Of a stretch of DNA of 64,000 nucleotides, positions 9,076 to 15,645 are shown in pieces (the stretch's first letter is position 1; every line of letters begins with the position of its first letter). Below the pieces are notes generated by a model, which saw nothing but the letters and a program-made list of their open reading frames with translations, had not been told where the DNA came from and did not search any database. The stretch is taken from contig NZ_VFMY01000001.1 of NCBI RefSeq assembly GCF_006715305.1, forward strand, positions 620,001 to 684,000. Reading direction: 5' to 3'. A program made the position numbers and the translations under genes. The stretch is from Arthrobacter sp. SLBN-100. Its GTDB lineage: Bacteria; Actinomycetota; Actinomycetes; Actinomycetales; Micrococcaceae.

Positions 9076-9447
9076 ATGCTGGCAGATCATGGTGATACTC
9101 GGGACGGCAGTCGAGATGTGCCGGCGAGGAGATGGATCAGTCGTGGGCTCCTTCTGGCAGGTACCGCGGTTGCTGTCATCTTCCTGGCGGCGATCTTCCA
9201 AACGCTGACAGTTCCACTCGTCCTGAACGGCAGCGAAGGTGAGAGCGGCCTTCAGGTATGCCCGTCAGCTTTCACCTCGTTGACGAGCGGGGCATCAGTG
9301 GACTTCAGCGACAGGGCGTGCGGGGACTACACCGGAAGCATGCTCGCACGCTCTGCATGGTTCCTCCTGGGAGCGACCACTTCCGGCGCCCTGACGGCTT
9401 TCTTCCTTATTCGGGGAAGAAGCCGTGCTGAAGCCCGCCGCGCCTGA
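9076..9447 (+). CDS. Small two-helix membrane protein
   Basis: The 123-residue protein has a charged N-terminus, a membrane helix near residues 24-45 (GLLLAGTAVAVIFLAAIFQT), a loop of about 50 residues with two cysteines (QVCPSAF and DRACGDY) probably outside the cell, and a second helix near 93-112. The ATG is preceded by GGGGGAACG. The frame is intact. Function is unknown. Confidence 0.7.
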   Translation: MLADHGDTRDGSRDVPARRWISRGLLLAGTAVAVIFLAAIFQTLTVPLVLNGSEGESGLQVCPSAFTSLTSGASVDFSDRACGDYTGSMLARSAWFLLGATTSGALTAFFLIRGRSRAEARRA

Positions 9448-9477
9448 TTTCTGTCGCGGTGACGCTCTTTTGAATCG

Positions 9478-9487
9478 CCGCACACAT
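9478..9487 (+). promoter_or_regulatory. Leaderless-type promoter motif CCGCACACAT
   Basis: The same 10-mer as upstream of other island genes; no ATG lies exactly 7 nt downstream here. It could serve the small frame at 9520. Confidence 0.4.
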
Positions 9488-9519
9488 TTAAATGGAGGGG
9501 GATTTTCCTTCTGAAACTC

Positions 9520-9735
9520 GTGAGAGATTTGGAATGCAAATTCAACGTCTCTCAGTTTGAGTTTATTCAGCAGGTCATCAGGGCCCGCGAAATCGTTCAG
9601 GAAAGGACAGGCCATGCTCGCATCATCCATGCTCAGCATCTCGGCAGCAGTATGCCGCCGCGGCTTTGTCCTGCCCACGACCAAGCCGGCGTTGGAATCC
9701 CCGAAAGCCTATGGAAACACCTGGCAGCGGAATGA
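9520..9735 (+). CDS. Possible small protein (71 aa)
   Basis: A GTG-initiated frame encodes MRDLECKFNVSQFEFIQQVI followed by RAREIVQERTGHARIIHAQH, mixed-charge helical sequence that looks coding. It lies downstream of a promoter motif at 9478 and upstream of a terminator at 9789. The start is uncertain. No family recognised. Confidence 0.35.
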   Translation: MRDLECKFNVSQFEFIQQVIRAREIVQERTGHARIIHAQHLGSSMPPRLCPAHDQAGVGIPESLWKHLAAE

Positions 9736-9788
9736 CCACGCAAGGCACCGAAGTATCCTCTAAGTTTTGACGGCATGGCCGTCCACCA

Positions 9789-9833
9789 GAGGCCGCTTCG
9801 GGTGAGTCCAACCCCGAGGCGGTCTCTCTTTTT
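9789..9833 (+). terminator. Rho-independent terminator before the tRNA array
   Basis: The arms GAGGCCGCTTCGGG (9789-9802) and CCCCGAGGCGGTCTC (9812-9826) pair imperfectly and are followed by TCTTTTTG. It separates the upstream small genes from the tRNA array. Confidence 0.65.
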
Positions 9834-9884
9834 GTCCCCATGAGGACAAGCGGACCGCCTCCACCCAGCCGGGATCCCGGCACT

Positions 9885-9957
9885 GGGGAGGTAGCTCAGT
9901 TGGTAGAGCAACGGTCTCCAAAACCGTAGGTCGCAGGTTCAAGCCCTGTCCGCCCCG
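9885..9957 (+). tRNA. tRNA-Trp(CCA)
   Basis: First gene of the array. D-arm GCTCAGTTGGTAGAGC, anticodon loop CTCCAAA in the stem ACGGT/ACCGT, and T-loop TTCAAGC are all present. Acceptor GGGGAGG/CCGCCCC has one mismatch. No CCA is encoded. Confidence 0.9.
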
Positions 9958-10100
9958 CGCAAGACAAAGCACTCGCAAGAGATGCAATTGCTCATTGAGA
10001 ATTCCATAGTGAATGTGAAGTACGAGACGGAGAATCTACAGGAAAGCCAAATCCTGTGGTGCTATTTCTTCGCGCTCAAAAACAAAGTGATAAACGGTTT

Positions 10101-10140
10101 CCGGACCGGCGCGCAGGTTTATTCCTGAAGGCCGGTCCGG
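10101..10140. repeat. 10-bp perfect inverted repeat between tRNA genes
   Basis: CCGGACCGGC (10101-10110) pairs with GCCGGTCCGG (10131-10140). There is no T-tract, so it may be a processing signal, operator or weak terminator. Confidence 0.4.
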
Positions 10141-10148
10141 GAATTCTC

Positions 10149-10230
10149 GGCGGATTGCCCGAGTGGCTAAAGGGGCCGGACTGTAAATTCGGTAGCTCAG
10201 CTTTCACTGGTTTGAATCCAGTATTCGCCA
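10149..10230 (+). tRNA. tRNA-Tyr(GTA)
   Basis: Class II tRNA of 82 nt with long variable arm; acceptor GGCGGAT/ATTCGCC, anticodon loop CTGTAAA, T-arm CTGG-TTTGAAT-CCAG. Confidence 0.9.
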
Positions 10231-10233
10231 CGC

Positions 10234-10307
10234 GCAGAGTAGGGGAGGTCGGCCGTCCCCGCCGGGTTCATTCCCCGGAGATCGTGGGTTCAAATCCCGC
10301 CTCTGCA
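10234..10307 (+). tRNA. tRNA-Met(CAT)
   Basis: Acceptor GCAGAG/CTCTGC; anticodon stem CCGGG/CCCGG with loop TTCATTC, anticodon CAT. The D-stem is long and GC-rich. Elongator Met, initiator or Ile (lysidine) identity cannot be separated with certainty; the first pair G-C argues against a standard initiator. Confidence 0.8.
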
Positions 10308-10309
10308 AC

Positions 10310-10393
10310 GCCCGTCTGGCGAAATTGGCAGACGCGCCAGCCTCAGGAGCTGGTGTCCTTTGGGACGTCCGAGTTCAAGTCCGGGAATGGGCA
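10310..10393 (+). tRNA. tRNA-Leu(CAG)
   Basis: Class II tRNA: GCCCGTCTGGCGAAATTGG start, anticodon loop CTCAGGA in CCAGC/GCTGG, long variable arm, T-arm GTTCAAGTC. It begins two bases after the preceding tRNA. Its 5' part is nearly identical to the tRNA-Leu(GAG) at 10570, suggesting duplication with an anticodon change. Confidence 0.9.
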
Positions 10394-10569
10394 CTGTGGC
10401 CATGAGCAGGGTTGCCCAAGCGCAGGCATTAACCGCAACGCCTTGACCGGCGGGTGCATGCCTGGGTGATGTAAAACAGATACCCGCCGCCGGGTTGCTT
10501 CGACCACAAGGCTTGTCCGCGGACGGCAGCTAGTCACTGCTTATCCCGCGTCCAGGCGCCCGGCGTCTC

Positions 10570-10653
10570 GCCCGTCTGGCGAAATTGGCAGACGCGACAG
10601 TCTGAGAGGCTGTTGTCCGAAAGGACGTCCCGGTTCAAGTCCGGGGATGGGCA
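10570..10653 (+). tRNA. tRNA-Leu(GAG)
   Basis: Class II tRNA with anticodon loop CTGAGAG in ACAGT/GCTGT. It has the same isoacceptor identity as the chromosomal tRNA-Leu used as the integration site, but a different sequence. Confidence 0.9.
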
Positions 10654-10677
10654 CTGCTCCCGCAGGGGAGTGCATTT

Positions 10678-10768
10678 GGAGGGGCCAGCCGACTGATGGC
10701 GACGGCCGCTGCCTGGAGCGCAGTTGACGGACCTGGTCCGTGTGCGAGTTCGAACCTCGTCCCTTCCG
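10678..10768 (+). tRNA. tRNA-Ser(GGA)
   Basis: Class II tRNA: acceptor GGAGGGG/CCCTTCC, anticodon loop CTGGAGC, variable arm about 20 nt, T-arm GCGAG-TTCGAAC-CTCGT. Confidence 0.85.
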
Positions 10769-10780
10769 CGCAGTACAGAT

Positions 10781-10868
10781 GGAGTCCCCAGCCGAGGGTT
10801 GGCGGCGGCGCCAGATTCGAGATCCGGTTGCGGGCAACCGCGTAGGAGTTCGATCCTCCTGGACTCCG
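10781..10868 (+). tRNA. tRNA-Ser(CGA)
   Basis: Class II tRNA: acceptor GGAGTCC/GGACTCC, anticodon loop TTCGAGA (stem with one A-C mismatch), T-arm AGGAG-TTCGATC-CTCCT. Confidence 0.85.
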
Positions 10869-10882
10869 CGAGCAGTACACGA

Positions 10883-10971
10883 GGAAGGTAAGCGAAGTTG
10901 GGGAGCAGGCCGACTGCTGATCGGCTAAGACGGGTGACACCGTTTTGCGGGTTCGAACCCCGCGCCTTCCG
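10883..10971 (+). tRNA. tRNA-Ser(GCT)
   Basis: Class II tRNA: acceptor GGAAGGT/GCCTTCC, anticodon stem GCCGA/TCGGC with loop CTGCTGA, T-arm GCGGG-TTCGAAC-CCCGC. Confidence 0.88.
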
Positions 10972-11018
10972 CTCCGTAAGGACAGTCCGCAGCTCAGTGG
11001 TGAGAGAGTTTGTAGGCT

Positions 11019-11028
11019 CCGCACACAT
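11019..11028 (+). promoter_or_regulatory. Promoter motif CCGCACACAT upstream of tRNA-Ala
   Basis: The motif used by leaderless island genes lies 48 nt upstream of the tRNA-Ala(GGC) gene with no ATG at +7, so it may start a tRNA precursor transcript. Confidence 0.45.
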
Positions 11029-11076
11029 GAGGCGGGACAGAACAACCAACACCGATGGTGAAGGCCACCGGCAATG

Positions 11077-11149
11077 GGGGTTATGGCGCAGTTGGTAGCG
11101 CGTCTGCATGGCATGCAGAAGGTCCGGAGTTCAAATCTCCGTAGCTCCA
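11077..11149 (+). tRNA. tRNA-Ala(GGC)
   Basis: Acceptor GGGGTTA/TAGCTCC, anticodon stem TCTGC/GCAGA with loop ATGGCAT, T-arm CGGAG-TTCAAAT-CTCCG. Confidence 0.9.
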
Positions 11150-11201
11150 CGATCTCCTCAAGATCATAGGTCCCGCTCTCTGCTCAGGGCGGGATCCGAA
11201 T

Positions 11202-11274
11202 GGGGCCATGGCGCAATTGGTAGCGCACCTGCTTTGCAAGCAGAGGGTTCGGGGTTCGAGACCCCGTGGCGCCA
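11202..11274 (+). tRNA. tRNA-Ala(TGC)
   Basis: Acceptor GGGGCCA/TGGCGCC has one G-G mismatch; anticodon loop TTTGCAA; T-arm CGGGG-TTCGAGA-CCCCG. Confidence 0.88.
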
Positions 11275-11387
11275 CGGCTGGGGTAGGGCAGCGGATTGAT
11301 TCCAGTCAGAAGATCCCTAAGAAGGACACTGGACATCGACCGCCAGCCACCCGGCATTGGCAATAACCAACGATCGGAGCAAGACAC

Positions 11388-11913
11388 ATGATCACCGCCT
11401 ACTTCGATGCTGACGGCATCTTCAACGCCGCTACAGACCACCGCTTCTCCCCACCACCGGCCGAACAAACCGGCTGGGAGAACTGGCACCCAATCACCGT
11501 GCCTGGCGCATTCCCGGGCTACTGGTCCGGGGGAGCAGGTGGACGCCGTGAACAGGATCGCGGGTCATCCCGGTGTGACCGGCAAATGGCTCACCCGTTG
11601 GGAGGAACAGGCGCCCCTTCAGCTCGCTCCGGCGATTGGCCTGGACGCGACTGATTGGGAGGTCATCTTCGGGGTTGACGAAGACGACCCGATGAACTGG
11701 CACTGGTGGAAGCTGGCAAAGATCCACGAGGACCTGGAGAAGGACCGTCCCGAGGGCTTCATCTGGCTCGACGACGACATCACCTCCGACCCCGCTGCCG
11801 TCCATTGGCTGCGGACCATCGACCTGCCGCATCTGGCTGTTTGCCCGAAGACAACCGACGGGCTCACCCGGAGCCACGTGGTTGAGATGGTGCCGCTCAA
11901 CCAGCAGCATTGA
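11388..11913 (+). pseudogene. HAD-fold protein inside the tRNA array, frameshifted
   Basis: The N-terminus MITAYFDADGIFNA carries a DxDG motif I of the HAD phosphatase fold. Near 11528 a run of five G shifts the frame: the continuation GEQVDAVNRIAGHPGVTGKW then DATDWEVIFGVDEDD and FIWLDDDITSDPAA (acidic DDD motif of HAD proteins) lies in the next frame and ends at TGA 11913. Short HAD domains of this kind occur in actinobacterial RNA-repair proteins, so a phosphatase role on RNA ends is plausible given the tRNA genes on both sides; that is inference. Removal of one G restores a protein of about 174 residues. Confidence 0.55.
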
Positions 11914-11928
11914 CCCGGACGGATGCAC

Positions 11929-12032
11929 GTCGGTTAGCGAAATGGCAACGCGCCCGCCCGAGTTGGCGGGAGTTCACCCCGGATGGGGGTCCGGGCAGGT
12001 AAGTGTTCCTGGGTTCGATTCCGTGACCGGCG
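11929..12032 (+). tRNA. Degenerate tRNA-like sequence
   Basis: GTCGGTT (11929-11935) can pair with GACCGGC (12025-12031), a D-arm GCG-AAATGGCAA-CGC follows, and a stem CCCGCC/GGCGGG bounds a six-base loop CGAGTT. A long variable part and a poorly paired T-arm (GGTTCGATTCC) make function doubtful. It is probably a decayed tRNA. Confidence 0.3.
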
Positions 12033-12045
12033 CCGCAGTAGAAAT

Positions 12046-12120
<75 letters not shown>

Positions 12121-12131
12121 GCAGTAAAAAT

Positions 12132-12222
12132 GGCGGGATGGTCCGAGCGGCCTAAGGCGGCTGCCTTGAAAACAGCAGATGGACTACCAGTCCATCCCCG
12201 GGTTCGAATCCCGGTCCCGCCG
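12132..12222 (+). tRNA. tRNA-Ser(TGA)
   Basis: Class II tRNA: acceptor GGCGGGA/TCCCGCC, anticodon loop CTTGAAA, a well-paired variable arm (TGGACT...AGTCCA), T-arm CCGGG-TTCGAAT-CCCGG. Confidence 0.9.
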
Positions 12223-12257
12223 CTTGCAGTACCCGGGGTGCCTGGCGCTCCGGTCTT

Positions 12258-12331
12258 CGGGATGTAACGCAGCTTGGTAGCGCACCTGGCTGGGGGCCAG
12301 GGGGTCGCAGGTTCAAATCCTGTCATCCCGA
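12258..12331 (+). tRNA. tRNA-Pro(GGG)
   Basis: Acceptor CGGGATG/CATCCCG, anticodon stem CCTGG/CCAGG with loop CTGGGGG. Near-identical to tRNA-Pro(CGG) outside the anticodon arm, suggesting local duplication. Confidence 0.92.
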
Positions 12332-12351
12332 CTGGATTGCTTAGGGAATTG

Positions 12352-12513
12352 CTACTTCTCCCAGCGGGTCCCGTCAGTCCACCGAATATGCGGATTCGCG
12401 GCCTCCTCGGCCTGCTTCTCAGCGTCGTCCCATGCACTCTTCAGGAACGCGCCAGCCAGCCCCACAAAGATGGCAGCCATTCCTGTCCAGACGGCCTTCT
12501 CAAAGTTGTCCAT
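12352..12513 (-). CDS. Small membrane protein (53 aa), antisense within the tRNA array
   Basis: The frame from ATG 12513 encodes MDNFEKAVWTGMAAIFVGLA, then GAFLKSAWDDAEKQAEEAAN and a TAG stop. One hydrophobic helix (residues 9-24) is followed by a charged helix. AGGGAAG at 2 nt supports this start over upstream in-frame starts. It lies on the strand opposite to the tRNAs. Function unknown. Confidence 0.55.
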   Translation of the reverse strand: MDNFEKAVWTGMAAIFVGLAGAFLKSAWDDAEKQAEEAANPHIRWTDGTRWEK

Positions 12514-12636
12514 GTCTTCCCTGCTAATCGACGATCCATCGAGCATAACCGCCCAGGTTGTGGCGCGCTGGAAAACGTTGGCAGGCGGGGTCGGCACTTG
12601 GATCACCCTGGCCTCCAATCGAGGCCTCGGGACTTC

Positions 12637-12709
12637 GGCTTCTTAGCTCAGTTGGTAGAGCGTCTAGGTGAAAACTAGAAGGTCCCCAGTTCAAGTCTGG
12701 GAGTAGCCA
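12637..12709 (+). tRNA. tRNA-Phe(GAA)
   Basis: Anticodon stem TCTAG/CTAGA with loop GTGAAAA; acceptor GGCTTCT/AGTAGCC has one T-T mismatch; T-arm CCCAG-TTCAAGT-CTGGG. Confidence 0.88.
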
Positions 12710-12888
12710 CGTAGGAGTAGCGTCCTTCCTTGTTCGCCGCGATGAGTCGAAACAGCGGTCGTGCTGCGCCGGTGCGAAGAAACGGCGCCCCAACACCGAT
12801 GAGGGAAAACCTGCCCAGGCATGAGGTCGTCCGCGGGAACGAGATCCCGGGCAGGTGTAGGGCCCCGCTAAGGCCCTAACCCTGCACT

Positions 12889-12960
12889 GTTGGTGTGGTG
12901 TAAACGGCAACACGACAGTCTGCCAGTCTGTCATCGCGGGTTCGATTCCCGTCACCGACT
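12889..12960 (+). tRNA. tRNA-Gly(GCC)
   Basis: Acceptor GTTGGTG/CACCGAC, anticodon loop CTGCCAG (last stem pair T-T), T-arm GCGGG-TTCGATT-CCCGT. The 180 bp before it (12710-12888) contain no gene I could support. Confidence 0.85.
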
Positions 12961-13200
12961 CGAATCAGATTCAGGAAGCATCTTCTTACTCCCTGAATCT
13001 ACTTCACGAGCGGTGTCACCGGGGCCCTCCGTAGGGAGGCGGCAGAGAGGACCGTGGTTATCGATCGGTATTGGCTGGGTAATGAAGGCCTGCCCCCACC
13101 CAGAGGGGCGGGTCTTCGACGTTGCCCCAAACCCACGGGGTCTTCGACGAACGGGTTGCTGTTGACGGATCTCAAGCTGGACGGATTGCGGGCGGTGGTC

Positions 13201-14031
13201 CTACGGTCCCTTAGGCAGCTCGTCGGCGACGACGCAGTCCAAGACGAACTCGATCTGCCGTCCGCCGGCAAAGCCGTCCTGAAAGGTTCCGGCGGATACC
13301 ATTCTCAGCTTCTTTGTCGTCCAGTCGAGCTGCTTTCCAACCAAGTCGCTTCCCGTAGGGGCCACGGTCCTGTGGACCGACTTGGTGGTGAACAGGCCCG
13401 AGTATGTCGAGACGCCGAAATCGAGGTCGTCGTACAGAAGCGGCGGGAGCCCGGTGAAGCCGGCAAAGATGACGCTGACATCACACCAAAGGTCAAGGTG
13501 ACCCGATGTGCGGTCGAAGTGGCCAGTGACAGCTTTCATGAAACCCGTGGGTGAAAAACTGACAGTACGAGGGGCGAAAGTGAACACTGGCGGGAAGCCT
13601 GTGAAGATGTCCGGGAACCTCCTGGGCACGGGGACGGTGATAAGAAACCATGGGAAGAAAGTCATGGCCCAGCCGAGCCTCGGACCAACGGACTCGTGAT
13701 CACACCCTTGGAACACCATGGACAGGGCCCGTTTGCCCTCGGTGTCCTCATGGGAGGAGATAAAGGTCGGGAAGGGGTCCAAACCCAGACGCGGGTGCGA
13801 GCAATTAACTGAGCTTATGAAATTAGGTTCAAGGGTGGTGGTGACAGGGAGGCAGCCGAGGCATGAGTTCAGTTCGTTGGTCAGCGTGTCAACACGGGAT
13901 CTGGCCTTCTTGACAGCCTTCCCCAAAAATTCCTTCTCCTTCGTGGATTTTGCTGCCGCGAGGTCTTCTTGGGCGGCTGTCAGCACCCCCTTGGCGTCTT
14001 GCAACGCGCTGTCAATGTCTTCACACGCCAT
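13201..14031 (-). CDS. Hypothetical protein with N-terminal coiled coil
   Basis: The 276-residue protein starts MACEDIDSALQDAKGVLTAA with a charged helix to about residue 55, probably a coiled coil, followed by LNSCLGCLP and a beta-rich region with many Phe, Thr and Pro residues (FITVPVPRRFPDIFTGFPPV). GGAGG lies 5 nt before the ATG. The frame is intact. It sits on the strand opposite to the tRNAs and splits the array in two. No family recognised; a secreted or structural role cannot be inferred because there is no signal peptide. Confidence 0.6.
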   Translation of the reverse strand: MACEDIDSALQDAKGVLTAAQEDLAAAKSTKEKEFLGKAVKKARSRVDTLTNELNSCLGCLPVTTTLEPNFISSVNCSHPRLGLDPFPTFISSHEDTEGKRALSMVFQGCDHESVGPRLGWAMTFFPWFLITVPVPRRFPDIFTGFPPVFTFAPRTVSFSPTGFMKAVTGHFDRTSGHLDLWCDVSVIFAGFTGLPPLLYDDLDFGVSTYSGLFTTKSVHRTVAPTGSDLVGKQLDWTTKKLRMVSAGTFQDGFAGGRQIEFVLDCVVADELPKGP

Positions 14032-14318
14032 CGCTGCCTCCGGCTCCCTCTTGCGGCCCTACGTTCTGAGTCGTTCGCACGCAAGTATCGGGGTCACGAC
14101 CTACCCAAGAGACCTGGACACTAATCACGAGGGTCCGTGATGTAGGCAAACGCTACACCTTTGACGAGACCGGGAGAAGGGGGTTGGACTCTTCATGGAT
14201 CGTGCTCAGCGACACCGACCCTTTGGGGCCGATTGCAAGGTGATGCTCGGACTCTTCGTTCAATGAAATTGCAGTTGATCTGATGAATGTTCGGGTCCCG
14301 AAGTCTTCGCAATGCAAT

Positions 14319-14390
14319 GCCGGAGTAGCTCAGTGGTAGAGCGCCGTCCTTCCAAGTCGGATGCCGCGAGTTCGAATCTCGTCTCCCGCT
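14319..14390 (+). tRNA. tRNA-Gly(TCC)
   Basis: Acceptor GCCGGAG/CTCCCGC has a C-C mismatch; anticodon loop CTTCCAA in CCGTC/GTCGG (T-T mismatch); T-arm GCGAG-TTCGAAT-CTCGT. The two mismatches suggest weak constraint. The 287 bp upstream (14032-14318) hold nothing recognisable. Confidence 0.82.
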
Positions 14391-14413
14391 CGAGGTGCCC
14401 AGTGCACCTTTCC

Positions 14414-14487
14414 GCCTCCGTAACTCAGATGGATAGAGTGCCGGCCTTCTAATCCGGAAGTCGTTGGTTCAACTCCAACCGGGGGCA
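14414..14487 (+). tRNA. tRNA-Arg(TCT)
   Basis: Acceptor GCCTCCG/CGGGGGC, anticodon loop CTTCTAA, T-arm GTTGG-TTCAACT-CCAAC. It reads AGA/AGG codons, which are rare in high-G+C hosts. Confidence 0.88.
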
Positions 14488-14501
14488 CTGCAGCCGCGCC
14501 G

Positions 14502-14849
14502 CTAGTTCTGCTGGCGCAACTGCTCCTGCCGGTGGCGCTCCATCGCCGCGGCCCTGATAACCTCGTCCGGCTCCAGCCTGGTGCCCTTGAAGCCGTCCAG
14601 GAGGTCGTCCAGGTAAATGAACGGCACGCCGGCGGTTGGGTCGCCCTTCCTGACGGCCTTCTCCTCGATCAGAGTCTGGAGCCGCGCCGGGTCGATCTCC
14701 CGCGCGGAGGTCTCAGCCTCGATGTCCTTGATGTAGACGAAGGCTGGGCCAGGGGAGTGGACGGCTCGTTGGATGGTGTTCATCTGTATCCAGGCGTCCA
14801 GCTTGGACGGGACGATCTGCTTGTCGGAAGGGATCCTGAACGGGCTCAT
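14502..14849 (-). CDS. Hypothetical protein (115 aa)
   Basis: The frame begins MSPFRIPSDKQIVPSKLDAW and contains FVYIKDIEAETSAREIDPAR and VPFIYLDDLLDGFKGTRLEP, then a charged C-terminal helix ending EQLRQQN. The composition is that of a small soluble alpha/beta protein. The Shine-Dalgarno is weak. It lies antisense between tRNA-Arg and the atypical tRNA. Unknown function. Confidence 0.55.
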   Translation of the reverse strand: MSPFRIPSDKQIVPSKLDAWIQMNTIQRAVHSPGPAFVYIKDIEAETSAREIDPARLQTLIEEKAVRKGDPTAGVPFIYLDDLLDGFKGTRLEPDEVIRAAAMERHRQEQLRQQN

Positions 14850-14901
14850 CCCATGACGTTATCGCCCGTGGCTATGGCCGCGGAGACAGGCGCGCGGGGT
14901 G

Positions 14902-14911
14902 CCGCACACAT
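14902..14911 (+). promoter_or_regulatory. Promoter motif CCGCACACAT upstream of the atypical tRNA and tmRNA
   Basis: The island promoter 10-mer on the plus strand, 160 nt before the atypical tRNA and 270 nt before the tmRNA, with no protein gene starting 7 nt downstream. It may drive the tRNA-tmRNA transcript. Confidence 0.45.
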
Positions 14912-15071
14912 GAGAGAAGTCAGGCCCGCCGAACACGGCCCGTGACCGGGTGCTTCCGCCCGATCGGACGCTCTGAGAATGGTGTTTCGTGAACGAAGTC
15001 CAGTTGTCCATACTGGGTCCGCAAAAAGGTCAAAGCGGTGACGGGCCTGTTCGGCGTCCGGCGCCGCGTCT

Positions 15072-15156
15072 GGAGACCTAGCTCAGTGGCAGAGCGTGGG
15101 ATGGGAGGGCGCCCTTCATCCATCCTTGGTCAGTGGTTCGAATCCGCTGGTCTCCA
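15072..15156 (+). tRNA. tRNA of undetermined identity with an expanded anticodon arm
   Basis: Acceptor GGAGACC/GGTCTCC is perfect, the D-arm GCTC-AGTGGCA-GAGC and T-arm AGTGG-TTCGAAT-CCGCT are normal. Between them lie about 35 nt instead of about 22: a stem GGATGG/CCATCC encloses a 15-nt loop containing the palindrome AGGGCGCCCT. No standard 7-nt anticodon loop can be drawn, so the isotype cannot be assigned. It is 26 nt upstream of the tmRNA. Confidence 0.6.
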
Positions 15157-15182
15157 CGAGGTACGCTTCGGCGTCCTTATCC

Positions 15183-15570
15183 GGGGGTGACTTGGTTTCG
15201 ATACCGCCTGATCATTCCGGGAAGAAGCGGGTAGGGAAGCGCACGGGAATCCTTTCAAAAATCCGGGCAACAAGAGATGCCAACGCAACACGCTCTGATC
15301 TCGCCCTCGCCGCTTAGTCGGCCGGGGACCTAATCGAGGTCTGTCTCAAACCGCATCAGGCAACTGGTTCTCGGCCGCGGTTTAGGCATCAGCAAAGGAG
15401 ACCTGGATGACGGCAGCGTTGCGGGCCGACATCTGTACCAGCAGCTAGACCGGGACGGGACGTTGTCCGCCATGCTCCATCCGGGTCGATAAGCACCAAG
15501 GTGGACTACACCCGTAGAAGAGTTCGGAATCAGGGGGTACACGAGGGTTCGAATCCCTCCACCTCCACCA
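15183..15570 (+). ncRNA. ssrA: tmRNA (second ssrA copy, island-borne)
   Basis: The 5' end GGGGGTGACTTGGTTTCGAT and the 3' end (T-arm GAGGG-TTCGAAT-CCCTC, then CACCTCCACCA) form the tRNA-like domain: GGGGGTG (15183-15189) pairs with CACCTCC (15560-15566), and CCA is encoded at 15568-15570. A tag reading frame at 15279-15317 encodes ANATRSDLALAA followed by TAG, with the LALAA-like C-terminus recognised by tail-specific proteolysis. The length is 388 nt, normal for actinobacteria. tmRNA with SmpB rescues stalled ribosomes. The chromosomal ssrA is expected near smpB elsewhere, so this would be an accessory copy. A terminator follows directly. Confidence 0.92.
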
Positions 15571-15572
15571 CT

Positions 15573-15605
15573 AGGCCCGGCACACCCTGTGCCGGGCCTC
15601 TTTAT
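15573..15605 (+). terminator. Rho-independent terminator of the tmRNA
   Basis: AGGCCCGGCAC (15573-15583) pairs with GTGCCGGGCCT (15589-15599), followed by CTTTATT. It closes the array. Confidence 0.9.
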
Positions 15606-15645
15606 TGCCTCAGTCAGGCACAAGGTTTAGGCGTGCTTCGGGATA

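Noticed and set aside
10394..10569. Possible extra tRNA between tRNA-Leu(CAG) and tRNA-Leu(GAG) (arm GGCAG-CTAGTCA-CTGCT and hairpin GGCGGGT/ACCCGCC).
   Set aside because: No T-arm with TTCRA loop and no acceptor pairing could be found around these arms; probably a decayed spacer.
12710..12888. tRNA-like fragments before tRNA-Gly(GCC), such as GGGAACGAGATCCCG.
   Set aside because: No consistent acceptor or anticodon arm; not supported as a gene.
12961..13200. Hairpin GATTCAGG...CCTGAATC after tRNA-Gly as a terminator.
   Set aside because: Imperfect stem and no T-tract; too weak to list.
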